Shown: positions 25,416-34,076, counted from the first letter of the stretch. The stretch: 64,000 nt of DNA from Arthrobacter sp. FB24 (GCF_000196235.1 NC_008541.1:248001-312000); one strand, 5' to 3'. Notes: generated by a model not told the origin, from the sequence alone. Made by a program: numbers and translations.

Positions 25416-26462
25416 GGCGGCGGCGGCCTGCTTCGAGGCGCGGGGCGATCCCTCCAGGAGCTCCGAATAGAACCGGATGTACTCCCGGACCATCCGTTGG
25501 GAACTGAAGCGCTGCTCAGCCGACCGCCGGCAGTCACTGCGGCGGAGCCAGCTGCAGCCCTGCAGTGCCTCGGCGAGGCCCTGGAGGCTGTCCGCCAGGA
25601 ACCCTGTTTCGCCGTCACTGATGATCTCAGGAGCCGAGCCCCGACGTGTGGCCACCACCGGCGTGCCGGCGGCCAGGGCCTCTATCATCACCATTCCGAA
25701 CGGTTCCGGCCACTGGATCGGGTTCAGCAGCGCAACGGACTCGCCGAGCAACCGGTACTTGTCCGCCGTGCCCAGCTCGCCGAGGTATTCAACATCCGGG
25801 CCGAGAAGCGGTTCAATCACGTCGTGGAAGTAATCGAGTTCGAACGGTTCGCGCATCTTCGCGCCGATCCGCAAAGGGATGCCTGCGCGGCGCGCCACCA
25901 TGATGGCCTGCAGGAGGCCCTTGTTCGGGTGCATCCGTCCCAGGAAGCACGCTCCGCCTGTGTGCGACGGGCTGTACAGGACGCCCCGGACGTCGATGCC
26001 GTGGTGGATGACGGCGTCGATCTTCACTCCCCGCGCGGTGGAGGCCTGATGGTGCGAGATGGCTACGAGTGCTGTCTCCCGTTGCATGGCCCGGTAGATC
26101 AGGGTTAGTTCCTCGTCGAAAGGTCCGTGCAAAGTGGTGGCGCGGGGAACCCCTGGCATGGTCCGCTGGCACAGCGGACCGAGCAGCGTGTGGTCGTGGA
26201 TGACGTCCACGTCTTCCATGGCGTCATAAGCGCGGAGCACATGCAGGAGCTCCTGCCGTCCCGAGTCCATGCTGAGCTCCGAGGAGTCCGATAATCCCTG
26301 AACCCTCGGCACGGGGCAGGTGCTGTCGTTCGAGGCGGCGAGCACAACATCGTGCCCCGCTTCGGCGAGCCCCGCGGCGAGGGTGTGGACCACCGATTCC
26401 GTTCCGCCATAGCTTGGCGGGGGAACGGGTATCCATGGTGGTGCCAGGATGCCAATACGCAT
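25407..26462 (-). CDS. GT4-family glycosyltransferase
   Basis: A 351-residue GT-B enzyme. The N-terminal acceptor loop is PSYGGTESVVHTLAAGLAEAG. The C-terminal donor site has the conserved EPFGMVMIEALAAGTPVVAT motif with the catalytic EX7E, then GSAPEIISDGETGFL. It resembles cytosolic glycosyltransferases found next to bacterial amylo-1,6-glucosidase genes. It lies 14 bp downstream of the debranching enzyme gene on the same strand, so the two are probably co-transcribed and act on a common glucan or compatible solute. The acceptor is unknown. Confidence 0.88.
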   Translation of the reverse strand: MRIGILAPPWIPVPPPSYGGTESVVHTLAAGLAEAGHDVVLAASNDSTCPVPRVQGLSDSSELSMDSGRQELLHVLRAYDAMEDVDVIHDHTLLGPLCQRTMPGVPRATTLHGPFDEELTLIYRAMQRETALVAISHHQASTARGVKIDAVIHHGIDVRGVLYSPSHTGGACFLGRMHPNKGLLQAIMVARRAGIPLRIGAKMREPFELDYFHDVIEPLLGPDVEYLGELGTADKYRLLGESVALLNPIQWPEPFGMVMIEALAAGTPVVATRRGSAPEIISDGETGFLADSLQGLAEALQGCSWLRRSDCRRSAEQRFSSQRMVREYIRFYSELLEGSPRASKQAAAAGF

Positions 26463-26476
26463 TTGCGCCTCCTACA

Positions 26477-28636
26477 TCAGCCGGCCTTCCGGCCGTGGTC
26501 GTGGTGGACCCGGATGAGGTCCGCCAGGGGTTCCTGCGTCCCCAGATGCAGCTCAATGGACGGCGGCAGCCCCGTCACTTGCACGGCGTTGCCTGACACC
26601 TCGATGGTCAGGCGGGAGCCAGCCAGCGGCACTTGTTCCTTCTTCAGGTAGCCGAATCCCTCAGGGAAGGCCGGGCTCACCCAGAGGCGGCCGGTGGGAG
26701 CGGAAGGATCAAGGCGCAGCAGGACACGGATGAGGTGGATGGGAGTGGCCGAGGCCCAGGCCTGTGGAGAACACGACGACGGATAGGCCACCGGGGGCCT
26801 GCCCGACTCGCGTGGGAAACCGCAAAAAAGTTCCGGCAGCCTCCCGCCGAACGCTTCCGCGGCGTCGAACAGGGCCATGGCCACCCGCTGCGCTTCTTCA
26901 ATGAAGCCGTATCGCATCAGTCCGGCGGCAATCAGGGCGTTGTCATGCGGCCACACGGAGCCGTTGTGGTAGCTCACGGGGTTGTACGCACCCATGCTTG
27001 ACGACAGGGTACGCACGCCCCAGCCGGAGAACATGTCCGGCTCCATCAGGCGCTGCGCCACGAAGGGCGCCTTGTCGTCGTCCACGATTCCCGACCACAG
27101 GCAGTGCCCCATGTTGGAGGCACAAGAGTCCACGGGCAGCTTGTCCTTGTCCAGGGCCACCGCGAAGTAGCCGCGTTGCGGCAGCCAGAACCTGCGGTTG
27201 AACTCATCCTTCAGTGCGGCCGCCCGGTCGCCCCAGCTCCGGGCGAGGGCGGTGTCGCCGGCATCCAGTGCGAGCAGTGCCCGGGCCACGTAGGCGCTGT
27301 AGGCATATCCCTGCACTTCGCACAGGGCAATAGGCGGTTCGGCGAGGGTGCCGTCCGCAAAATTGATCCCGTCGTAGGAGTCTTTCCAGCCCTGGTTGAG
27401 CAGGCCATGCCGGGTGGCGCGCTCATATTCCACGAAGCCGTCCCCGTCGCGGTCCCCGTGGTGAGTAATCCACTCCAGCGCGCGGTCCGCGTTGGGCAGG
27501 AGCTCCTGCACTGCCCGCGGTTCCAGTCCCCAGCGACTGACTTCACCAAGGAGCGTGACGAACAGAGGCGTGGCGTCCGCCGTTCCGTAGTAAGTCCTTT
27601 CTCCGCCCAGCGACAAGGCGGCGCCGGACCCGAGGCGCACTTCGTGGAGGATCCGTCCGGGTTGTTCCTCAGTGATCTTGTTGATCTTTTGGCCCTGGTG
27701 TTCGGCGAGCGTCTGCAGCGTGCCCAGCGCGATAGCGGGATCCACGGGAAGCGCCATGAGGGAGGTCAGCAGGGCGTCGCGGCCGAACAGTGCCATGAAC
27801 CACGGGGCGCCGGCGGCAACTACCGTGCGGTCCGGATGCGCGGGGTCTGTGATCCGCAGCGATCCCAGGTCCCGCTGGCTCTGGCGCAGGATCTTTTCGA
27901 GCATGGGATTGTCCATGCTGATGACGGGCGCAGCCGCGCCCCAGGTGCGGTGGCGCAGGGCGGGAGCCGATTCGTGCTGCGGAGTGCTGGCGGAGAACCT
28001 GCCCGCCGGTTCGCTGCCGTCGGAGCTGGGCGTGACCACGATGGTGGCGGTCCACGATCCCTTAGCGGGAACCGTCACTTTGAACATCACCCCGTGGCGG
28101 TTCACGTCCGCTCCCGGCGCGCGAATGGTCACGCCGAGCAGCCGCCCGTTGTGGCGGCCACTGATGATCAGCCGGTCACCCTCCGGCCGGTGGGAGGGGC
28201 GGAGCTGACGGGTCTTCCTGCCGGCTTTCACTTCGAACAGGTCCGCGAAGTCCGCCTCTACCGCCAGCTTGATGCTGCAGGGCGCCGGGCTGCTGGAGTA
28301 GTTCCGCAGGGTCAGTGTCTCGCGGACACCGTCCCCCACCTGCCGGTCCCGCTCAACCACCATGGGCCGATCGGCTGCCCCGTCGGGCTGGGGTGCCCGG
28401 CCGGTGAAGACGGCCCGGTACGGCTCCGGGTTCACTGCCAGGAGACCTTCCACCACGTGGTTGTTCACCAGCAGGTTCCAGCGGGACAGGATCCTGGTGT
28501 CCTGGTAGAAGACGCCGTGGGCCAGCCCGGGGTCCAGGTCACCGTTGCCGGCGGAAATGAAGAATGATGATCCCTCAACGATGGTGACAGCATTGGGGCC
28601 GACCGATCCGGCCGTGTCCAGGTTCCAGCCGCTCAT
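26477..28636 (-). CDS. Amylo-alpha-1,6-glucosidase / glycogen debranching enzyme-like protein
   Basis: A 719-residue protein. The N-terminal beta-rich domain (about residues 20-210) matches the bacterial GDE N-terminal domain (VEGSSFFISAGNGD, YQDTRILSRWNLLVN). The C-terminal (alpha/alpha)6 glucosidase domain has PWFMALFGRDALLTSLM, WKDSYDGINFADG and SYHNGSVWPHDNALIA. It should trim alpha-1,6 branches or hydrolyse short glucosyl stubs. Its start codon overlaps the stop of a short upstream leader ORF by 4 bp and lacks its own ribosome-binding site, so expression probably depends on that leader. Confidence 0.88.
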   Translation of the reverse strand: MSGWNLDTAGSVGPNAVTIVEGSSFFISAGNGDLDPGLAHGVFYQDTRILSRWNLLVNNHVVEGLLAVNPEPYRAVFTGRAPQPDGAADRPMVVERDRQVGDGVRETLTLRNYSSSPAPCSIKLAVEADFADLFEVKAGRKTRQLRPSHRPEGDRLIISGRHNGRLLGVTIRAPGADVNRHGVMFKVTVPAKGSWTATIVVTPSSDGSEPAGRFSASTPQHESAPALRHRTWGAAAPVISMDNPMLEKILRQSQRDLGSLRITDPAHPDRTVVAAGAPWFMALFGRDALLTSLMALPVDPAIALGTLQTLAEHQGQKINKITEEQPGRILHEVRLGSGAALSLGGERTYYGTADATPLFVTLLGEVSRWGLEPRAVQELLPNADRALEWITHHGDRDGDGFVEYERATRHGLLNQGWKDSYDGINFADGTLAEPPIALCEVQGYAYSAYVARALLALDAGDTALARSWGDRAAALKDEFNRRFWLPQRGYFAVALDKDKLPVDSCASNMGHCLWSGIVDDDKAPFVAQRLMEPDMFSGWGVRTLSSSMGAYNPVSYHNGSVWPHDNALIAAGLMRYGFIEEAQRVAMALFDAAEAFGGRLPELFCGFPRESGRPPVAYPSSCSPQAWASATPIHLIRVLLRLDPSAPTGRLWVSPAFPEGFGYLKKEQVPLAGSRLTIEVSGNAVQVTGLPPSIELHLGTQEPLADLIRVHHDHGRKAG

Positions 28637-28704
28637 GAACGCCGCCGGGCAAGGGCCCGCGCCGCAGGTGCCGGGGGAACGGGGGCCAGGCGTCGAGAAC
28701 TCAT
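28633..28704 (-). CDS. Short leader peptide coupled to the debranching enzyme gene
   Basis: A 23-codon ORF with a strong GGAG ribosome-binding site 7 bp before its ATG (28704). Its TGA overlaps the ATG of the debranching enzyme (ATGA, 28633-28636). The peptide begins MSSRRLAPVPPAPAARAL and ends with an Arg-rich tail. The downstream gene has no Shine-Dalgarno sequence of its own, which suggests translational coupling or ribosome-stalling control by proline/arginine codons. I do not know a family for it. Confidence 0.55.
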   Translation of the reverse strand: MSSRRLAPVPPAPAARALARRRS

Positions 28705-28988
28705 GAAATCACTCCGGACCGGGGGATTCAATGGCTGACTGCTTAGCCACCCACATTCTAAAATTCCGCGCAGCACCCGACAAGGACCTTTGGACCCTTG
28801 CCAGGGGCCCGTGCGATGGACTGGGACGGATGCGTGTCGACGGGCCCTCGCGGGGCCCCGGGATGCGCGCAGCGCGGGAGCGCAGGGCCCTGGGACGCGC
28901 GGCGCGAGGCGGGGGAATGCGGGCAGACATGGGCCGACCCGCCTGGAACCAATGGTCCGGACGGGTCGGCACAGCTGTTGACGGGTTT
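28705..28988. other. Intergenic region upstream of the debranching operon
   Basis: It contains the promoter at 28755-28783. A plus-strand open frame across 28731-29069 translates to Gly/Arg-rich sequence with no domain and overlaps the next gene, so I do not call it. Confidence 0.5.
28755..28783 (-). promoter_or_regulatory. Sigma70-type promoter of the leader/debranching/GT4 operon
   Basis: On the minus strand TTGTCG (28783-28778), a 17-base spacer and TAGAAT (28760-28755). It starts transcription about 45 bp upstream of the leader peptide. Confidence 0.55.
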
Positions 28989-29525
28989 TTAGGTCCGCTC
29001 AGGATTCGTGTTGGTGGCGGCGCCGGCGGGCGTCGCGCCTCCCTCATCGGACCAGTCCTGGCCGGTTGAGTCATTGAGGGCAGGATCGCTGGTGGTGTCA
29101 GGCATGCCGCCGGCGGTGGCGCTGTCCGTGGTGCCGGCGGTACTGCTGTCAGCAGTCCCGAGGTTCACGGTCTCCGGATGAGTGCTGTGCGAGGGGACAT
29201 AGTCACCGGCGGGCAGCTCGCCTTCGGTGGCGGGGACGCCGGATGCAGCCGGGCTGTCCTTGGCGCTGTCGCTTGGCTTGTCCCGGTGCACAGCGGAACT
29301 GATTACTGTGCCGGCGCGGCGGGCGGCTTCCGTTAGCTGGTCGGAAACCTCGGGAGCCTTTTCCTTGACCGCCTCGGTTGCGGCAGCCACTTTGTCCTGA
29401 ACGGGCTTGCTGTCCCAGAGCGCCGCAGCCCTCGCCTTGATTTTTTCGTACGCGGCGCGTCCGGACCTGGACCCCAGGACAAAGCCTGCTGCCATTCCGG
29501 TACCGAAAAGAAGTTTTGCTTTCAT
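28989..29525 (-). CDS. YtxH-like membrane-anchored stress-type protein
   Basis: A 178-residue protein. The N-terminus (LLFGTGMAAGFVLGSRSGRAAYEKI) is a short membrane segment of the YtxH/GvpP type with the conserved SGRxxYE motif. A charged helical region follows (DKVAAATEAVKEKAPEV), then a low-complexity Ser/Thr/Ala/Gly-rich tail of about 90 residues, probably disordered. GGAG lies ahead of ATG 29525. Family members are small general-stress or envelope proteins without known enzymatic activity. Confidence 0.75.
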   Translation of the reverse strand: MKAKLLFGTGMAAGFVLGSRSGRAAYEKIKARAAALWDSKPVQDKVAAATEAVKEKAPEVSDQLTEAARRAGTVISSAVHRDKPSDSAKDSPAASGVPATEGELPAGDYVPSHSTHPETVNLGTADSSTAGTTDSATAGGMPDTTSDPALNDSTGQDWSDEGGATPAGAATNTNPERT

Positions 29526-29623
29526 GATGTACTCCTGCTCCGTGAGAAGGTTCCGTACGTGGACGGGCCGGTGAAGGGGACGGTCGCCCGCCGTTTAGGG
29601 CCCGCAGATTGTAGGGCCTGAAT

Positions 29624-29660
29624 GAAAAAAACGGCCCCAGGAAAAATCCCGGGGCCGTTT
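29624..29660 (-). terminator. Rho-independent terminator of the GlsB-like gene
   Basis: AAACGGCCCC (29629-29638) and GGGGCCGTTT (29651-29660) form a 10-bp perfect stem followed on the minus strand by a run of T residues. It lies 18 bp after the GlsB-like stop. Confidence 0.92.
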
Positions 29661-29678
29661 CTCAGGCCGGACTCCGCT

Positions 29679-29942
29679 TTAGCGGGCCGTGCGCTTGGTG
29701 ATCATGCCGTAAACAAGCAGGACGATGATCGCGCCGCCAATGGCCAGGAGCCATGTGGACAGCGAGAAGAACTCGTTGATGCCAACACCGAAGAGCAGGC
29801 TACCAATCCAGCCGCCGAGGAAAGCTCCTACGACGCCCAGGAGCAGGGTGATGAAAATGCCACCGCCCTGACGGCCCGGGAGGATTGCCTTAGCGATTGC
29901 TCCAGCGATAAGGCCCAGAATCAGAAATGCGAAAAAACCCAT
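29679..29942 (-). CDS. GlsB/YeaQ/YmgE family stress-response membrane protein
   Basis: An 87-residue protein with three hydrophobic segments and the glycine-zipper pattern of transglycosylase-associated (GlsB/YeaQ) proteins: GLIAGAIAKAILPGRQGGG, then LLGVVGAFLGGWIGSLLFG. The ribosome-binding site is AAGGA. Homologues are induced by envelope or osmotic stress; the molecular role is unclear. Two palindromes lie just upstream. Confidence 0.88.
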   Translation of the reverse strand: MGFFAFLILGLIAGAIAKAILPGRQGGGIFITLLLGVVGAFLGGWIGSLLFGVGINEFFSLSTWLLAIGGAIIVLLVYGMITKRTAR

Positions 29943-29972
29943 TTTATCGTTCCTTCTTCTTTCATTGAGGAG

Positions 29973-29991
29973 GTGCCCGGATCCCGGGCAC
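29973..29991. repeat. GC-rich palindrome upstream of the GlsB-like gene
   Basis: GTGCCCGG (29973-29980) and CCGGGCAC (29984-29991) are perfect arms around ATC. It could terminate the upstream aldo/keto reductase transcript or sit in the GlsB 5' leader. Confidence 0.5.
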
Positions 29992-30007
29992 GCTACATCC
30001 TTCTACC

Positions 30008-30031
30008 TAATACTAATCATGCTTAGTATTA
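30008..30031. promoter_or_regulatory. AT-rich palindrome, possible operator
   Basis: TAATACTAA (30008-30016) and TTAGTATTA (30023-30031) are perfect 9-bp arms with a 6-base centre. Its AT richness stands out in this genome. It lies between the aldo/keto reductase stop and the GlsB-like start. Confidence 0.5.
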
Positions 30032-30075
30032 ATCTGCCAGTCGGCGACCCTGTGAATTCCTGGGAGCGCCGATTT

Positions 30076-30906
30076 TCAGTGGCCTTGAACGTCGGAATTA
30101 ACCCCGGACTCGTCACCTCCGTCCAGCGTTGCAATGGCGGATGTGTCGTCCGCGTCCAACGTAAAACCGAAGATGTCCAGGTTCTCTTTCATGCGCTGTG
30201 GATTGGCCGTTTTGGGGATGGCGACAAGGCCCTGCTCAACATGCCAGCGGAGCACTATTTGACCGGGGGTCTTGCCATGCTTTTGGGCGATTCTCCCCAG
30301 CACTGGCGCGTTCAGGAGGTCGCTGCCCGCACCCAGGGGGCTGTACGACTCGGTGACGATTCCATGGCGCCGGTTGTAGGCAATATCCACTATCCGGGTG
30401 ATGGCCGGACTGACCTGGATCTGGTTGACGGCAGGTACAACATCGCAGGCAGCCATGAGTCGCTCCAAGTGCGCCGGTTTGAAGTTGGACACACCGATTG
30501 ACCGCACTTTTCCGTCCGCCTGCAACCGCTCGAAAGTTTTCCAGGTGGAGATGAATTCATCCCGCCGGGGGAGTGGCCAATGGATCAAAAGCAGGTCCAC
30601 GTAGTCCAGTCCGAGGCGTTTGAGTGATCCGTCCAGGCCGGCCACCGCCCTGTCCTGCCCCTGAAATTCTCCGTCCAGTTTGGTGGTGATGAACAGTTCT
30701 GATCGGTCAAGGCCGCTGGAGCGGATGCCGTTTCCCACACCTTTTTCGTTGCCGTATTTCACGGCGGTGTCGATGTGCCGGTACCCGCCTTCCACGGCGT
30801 TCACGACGGCGGCAGCCACCTGGTGATCGTCCAGCGGCCAGGTCCCCAGTCCGATCTGGGGAATCCGGTGTCCGTCATTGAGCTCAATCACTGGTGAGAG
30901 TGCCAT
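30076..30906 (-). CDS. Aldo/keto reductase (AKR5-like, 2,5-diketo-gluconate reductase type)
   Basis: A 276-residue TIM-barrel NADPH reductase. The catalytic tetrad is visible: Asp and Tyr in GYRHIDTAVKYGNE, Lys in FITTKL and His in LLLIHWPLP. The C-terminal IPKTANPQRMKENLDIFGF binds NADPH. Substrate is not predictable. It is transcribed in the same direction as the epimerase, separated by 108 bp. Confidence 0.9.
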   Translation of the reverse strand: MALSPVIELNDGHRIPQIGLGTWPLDDHQVAAAVVNAVEGGYRHIDTAVKYGNEKGVGNGIRSSGLDRSELFITTKLDGEFQGQDRAVAGLDGSLKRLGLDYVDLLLIHWPLPRRDEFISTWKTFERLQADGKVRSIGVSNFKPAHLERLMAACDVVPAVNQIQVSPAITRIVDIAYNRRHGIVTESYSPLGAGSDLLNAPVLGRIAQKHGKTPGQIVLRWHVEQGLVAIPKTANPQRMKENLDIFGFTLDADDTSAIATLDGGDESGVNSDVQGH

Positions 30907-31014
30907 TTGGAAAGTCTTTCCTATCGGAGTCGGTTTGCACAGATGTCAGAAGGCACGGTATTCCAACGATTCCGAGGCCCGGGCCGCGGAATCGAACGGG
31001 TGGCCACCGTTGGC

Positions 31015-32031
31015 CTACCGCCGGCGGGACCAGCCGACCAGCCGGTCGCTGAGTTCCATGAAACCGTCGTCGACCTGCTGCAACTCAGGGTGGGTATCAT
31101 GCCACCGGACGATCTCTCGGGCGCCGTCCGCGAACGGGATGGAGGCCTGGAATGAGGGCACGAGGGACTTGACCTTGGAGTTGTCGAACACCACGGAGTG
31201 TGCCCTGTCTCCGAGCAGCCACGGGCCGCGTTCGGAATCGTGGGCCGCGATGGTTTCAGAAGCCACATGCACCAGTTCCGGCTCGGCGACGCCTGCCGCC
31301 CGGGCAAACAGCCGGTACACCTGGTCCCAGGGAAGGAACTCATCCGAGGTGATGGTGTAGCTTTCGCCCACCGCCTGCGGCCGGTCCAGCAGGCCCACGA
31401 AGGCCTTGGCGAAGTCCCTGCTGTGCGTCAGCGTCCATAGCGAGGTTCCGTCGCCGTGGACCAGCACCGGCAGGCCCTCCCGCATCCGGTGGATGTCCGT
31501 CCAGCCGCCCAACAGGGCGATTTTGGTGCGGTCGTAAGTGTGTGAAGGGCGGACCACGGTGACCGGGAAGCCGTCGTCGCGGTACGCCCGCATCAGCAGG
31601 TCCTCGCAGGCTATTTTGTCGCGCGAGTACTGCCAGAAGGGGTTGCGCAGCGGCGTCGACTCCAGGATCGGCAGCCGGGCGGGCGGTTTCTGATAGGCGG
31701 AGGCGGAACTGATGAACACGTACTGGCCGGTCCTGCCGGAAAATTGCTCGATGGCGGCCGCGGCATGTTCCGGGGTGAACGAAATGAAGTCCGCGACGGC
31801 GTCGAAGGTGCGGCCGCGCAGCGCCTCGCGCACGGCCGCGCTGTCCCGGATGTCGGCGGTGACGACTTCTGCGCCTTCCGGAGTCGGACGGCCGGCCGAT
31901 TTCCCGCGGTTCAGGATCGTCAGCCGGTGGCCCAGCGCGACGGCGTGTTCTGCCGCCGCCGCGCTGATCACACCGGTTCCGCCGATGAACAGGATGTCCG
32001 ACGGCGCCGCAACCGTAGCCGGAAGACTCAC
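31015..32031 (-). CDS. NAD-dependent epimerase/dehydratase family protein (extended/atypical SDR)
   Basis: A 338-residue Rossmann protein. The dinucleotide motif is IGGTGVISAAAAEHAVALG, and SSASAYQKP plus YSRDKIACED give the SDR catalytic Ser and YxxxK. The GTG start overlaps the upstream aldo/keto reductase stop by 4 bp, so the two are co-translated. The arrangement suggests combined sugar or keto-compound modification, but the substrate is unknown. Confidence 0.85.
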   Translation of the reverse strand: MSLPATVAAPSDILFIGGTGVISAAAAEHAVALGHRLTILNRGKSAGRPTPEGAEVVTADIRDSAAVREALRGRTFDAVADFISFTPEHAAAAIEQFSGRTGQYVFISSASAYQKPPARLPILESTPLRNPFWQYSRDKIACEDLLMRAYRDDGFPVTVVRPSHTYDRTKIALLGGWTDIHRMREGLPVLVHGDGTSLWTLTHSRDFAKAFVGLLDRPQAVGESYTITSDEFLPWDQVYRLFARAAGVAEPELVHVASETIAAHDSERGPWLLGDRAHSVVFDNSKVKSLVPSFQASIPFADGAREIVRWHDTHPELQQVDDGFMELSDRLVGWSRRR

Positions 32032-32999
32032 CAGGCGTAGTCTTCCGGGGCGGTGCGGTGCCCGGGGAAGATGTCGTCGAGGCGCTTGAGCGCGTCTTCG
32101 TCGAGCGTCACGTCCAGTGCGCGGATGGCGGCGTCGAGCTGTTCCTGCGTGCGGGGACCGACGATCGGTGCGGTGACCGCGGGTTGGTGCAGCAGCCAGG
32201 CGAGGGCAACGTCTCCGGGCTCGTGGCCCAGGTCGTCGGCCAGGTCCTCGTATTGGCGGATCTGCTCCTGGTGCTTCTTCAGGGTTTCGGCCGCCCGTCC
32301 TTCGGTGCGGCGGACGCCGTCGCGCTCCTTCTTCAGCACGCCGCCCAGCAGGCCGCCGTGCAGCGGCGACCAGGGGATCAGCCCGAGCCCGTACTGCTGT
32401 GCGGCCGGGATGACTTCCAGCTCCAGGTCACGGGTCAGGAGGTTGTAGATGGACTGCTCGCTGACCAGGCCGGTGAAGTTGCGGCGGGCAGCGGATTCCT
32501 GCGCCTGGGCGATGTGCCAGCCGGCAAAGTTACTGCTGCCCGCATAGAGGATCTTGCCCTGCTGGACAGCCACCTCCATGGCCTGCCAGATCTCGTCCCA
32601 GGGGGTGTTCCGATCGATGTGGTGGAATTGGTAGATGTCGATGTAGTCGGTCTGGAGCCGCTTGAGGCTCGCGTCCAGCGCCCGCCTGATGTTCAGGGCG
32701 GACAGCTTGGATTCGTTGGGCCGGTCCGTCATGGTGCCGTAGAGCTTGGTGGCCAGCACTGTGCGTTCGCGGCGTTCGCCGCCCTGGGCGAACCAGCGGC
32801 CGATGATTTCCTCTGTCCAGCCGCGGTGGTCGGTGCCGCCGTATACGTTGGCGGTGTCAAAGAAGTTGATCCCGGAGTCCTGGGCGGAGTCCATGATGGA
32901 GTGCGCGACCGTTTCTTCGGTCTGGGGTCCAAAGTTCATGGTGCCCAGGCACAGGCGGGAAACCTGCAGGCCGGAACGGCCAAGGTGTGTGTACTGCAT
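32028..32999 (-). CDS. Aldo/keto reductase (YajO/AKR11-like)
   Basis: A 323-residue reductase. The tetrad residues lie in NFFDTANVYGG, VLATKLYG and DIYQFHHIDRN. IVGPRTQEQLDAAIRALDV is the NADPH-binding C-terminal segment. Longer than the other two reductases here and of a different subfamily. It is upstream of and overlaps the epimerase. The palindromic element at 33036-33081 separates it from the third reductase. Confidence 0.9.
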   Translation of the reverse strand: MQYTHLGRSGLQVSRLCLGTMNFGPQTEETVAHSIMDSAQDSGINFFDTANVYGGTDHRGWTEEIIGRWFAQGGERRERTVLATKLYGTMTDRPNESKLSALNIRRALDASLKRLQTDYIDIYQFHHIDRNTPWDEIWQAMEVAVQQGKILYAGSSNFAGWHIAQAQESAARRNFTGLVSEQSIYNLLTRDLELEVIPAAQQYGLGLIPWSPLHGGLLGGVLKKERDGVRRTEGRAAETLKKHQEQIRQYEDLADDLGHEPGDVALAWLLHQPAVTAPIVGPRTQEQLDAAIRALDVTLDEDALKRLDDIFPGHRTAPEDYAW

Positions 33000-33035
33000 G
33001 CTGAGATGTCCTATCTGGCTGTGGTTCAGTTGCTC

Positions 33036-33081
33036 CGGTGATTGAGCCTGTCGAGATCGGTTTCGACAGGCTCAATCACCG
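33036..33081. repeat. Long perfect palindromic repeat element (REP-like)
   Basis: The arms CGGTGATTGAGCCTGTCGA (33036-33054) and TCGACAGGCTCAATCACCG (33063-33081) are perfect over 19 bp with an 8-base loop. The TTGAGCCTGTCGA core is, from memory, a recurrent extragenic repeat in Micrococcaceae and related genera. Between two same-strand genes it probably forms a strong mRNA hairpin. Confidence 0.9.
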
Positions 33082-33089
33082 ACGGTCGG

Positions 33090-33935
33090 TTACATCTGGC
33101 TGAAGGCGGCGACGGCGGGATCGGCGCCCGCGCGGGCACCCGACTCCAGGGCGCTAATTTCGCTGAGTTCGGCAGGGGAGAGCTCCACTGCGACGGCACC
33201 CAGGTTCTCCCGCATGCGCTTGGAATCGGCAGACTTGGGGATGACGATGGTGCCTTGGGCGAGGTGCCAGGCCAGCACGATCTGGGCCGGAGTGGCGTCG
33301 TATTTGCCGGCAAGATCCTTCACGGCCGTTGCATTCAGGTCCGCGCCCTGGCCGAGGGGACTGTACGCCTCCACGGCAATGCCGAGTTCCCTGCACTTGG
33401 CGGCCAGTTCCTGCTGCTGGAAGGTGGGGTGGATTTCGACCTGGTTCACCGCCGGGACCACGTCCGCCGCCGGGAGGAGCGTGTCGAGGTGCTCGCCGAG
33501 GAAGTTCGAGACGCCGATGGCGCGGATCTGGCTGTTGGCGTACAGCTTTTCCATCGCTTTCCAAGCTTCGGTGTAGAGCCCCTGGGAGGGGACGGGCCAG
33601 TGGATCAGGTAGAGGTCCACGAACTCGACGCCGAGTGCCTTGCGGCTGTTCTGGAATGCCTCGTGGGCGTTGCCCTGTTCGCCGTTGCGGAGCTTGGTGG
33701 TGATGAAGATGTCCTCGCGGGGAATGCCCGACGCGGAGATCGCAGCCCCCACTCCGGCCTCGTTTCGGTAGGCGGCGGCGGTATCTATGTGGCGGTAGCC
33801 GGCTTCGAGCGCATCTTCGACGATGCGCTGCGTTTCTTCCGGCGGCACCTGGAACACGCCGAAGCCGAGTTGCGGGATCTTGACTCCGTTGTTGAGGGTC
33901 AACTGCGGGATGGTGTTTTGCTGCGTCTGTGACAT
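33090..33935 (-). CDS. Aldo/keto reductase (AKR5-like)
   Basis: A 281-residue reductase. Asp and Tyr lie in GYRHIDTAAAYRNE, Lys in FITTKLRN, His in YLIHWPVP, and the cofactor motif is VIPKSADSKRMRENL. It is a paralogue-like relative of the 30076-30906 reductase but only moderately similar. It is divergent from the MmyB-like regulator; a 17-bp palindrome lies between them and may control both. Confidence 0.9.
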   Translation of the reverse strand: MSQTQQNTIPQLTLNNGVKIPQLGFGVFQVPPEETQRIVEDALEAGYRHIDTAAAYRNEAGVGAAISASGIPREDIFITTKLRNGEQGNAHEAFQNSRKALGVEFVDLYLIHWPVPSQGLYTEAWKAMEKLYANSQIRAIGVSNFLGEHLDTLLPAADVVPAVNQVEIHPTFQQQELAAKCRELGIAVEAYSPLGQGADLNATAVKDLAGKYDATPAQIVLAWHLAQGTIVIPKSADSKRMRENLGAVAVELSPAELSEISALESGARAGADPAVAAFSQM

Positions 33936-34059
33936 CGTCGGTTCTTCCGGTCGAGGGATCGTCGAAGGGCAAGCGGGAAACCGCTTTCGTGCTGGCTACG
34001 TTTCGAGCCTATGCACTTTGCCACGCCCTGTCAGTAGCCATGCCTGTTCCTGTTTTTCC

Positions 34060-34076
34060 TAGGACTGACAGTCCTA
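34060..34076. promoter_or_regulatory. Palindromic operator between AKR and MmyB-like regulator
   Basis: TAGGACTGACAGTCCTA is a perfect palindrome with 8-bp arms around one base. A partial copy, CTGTCAGT, lies at 34029-34036. The site is 37 bp before the regulator start, so the regulator is the prime candidate to bind it. Confidence 0.65.

Noticed and set aside
28731..29069. Plus-strand open frame of 112 codons upstream of the debranching operon
   Set aside because: It is rich in Arg and Gly, lacks a ribosome-binding site and overlaps the end of the YtxH-like gene.
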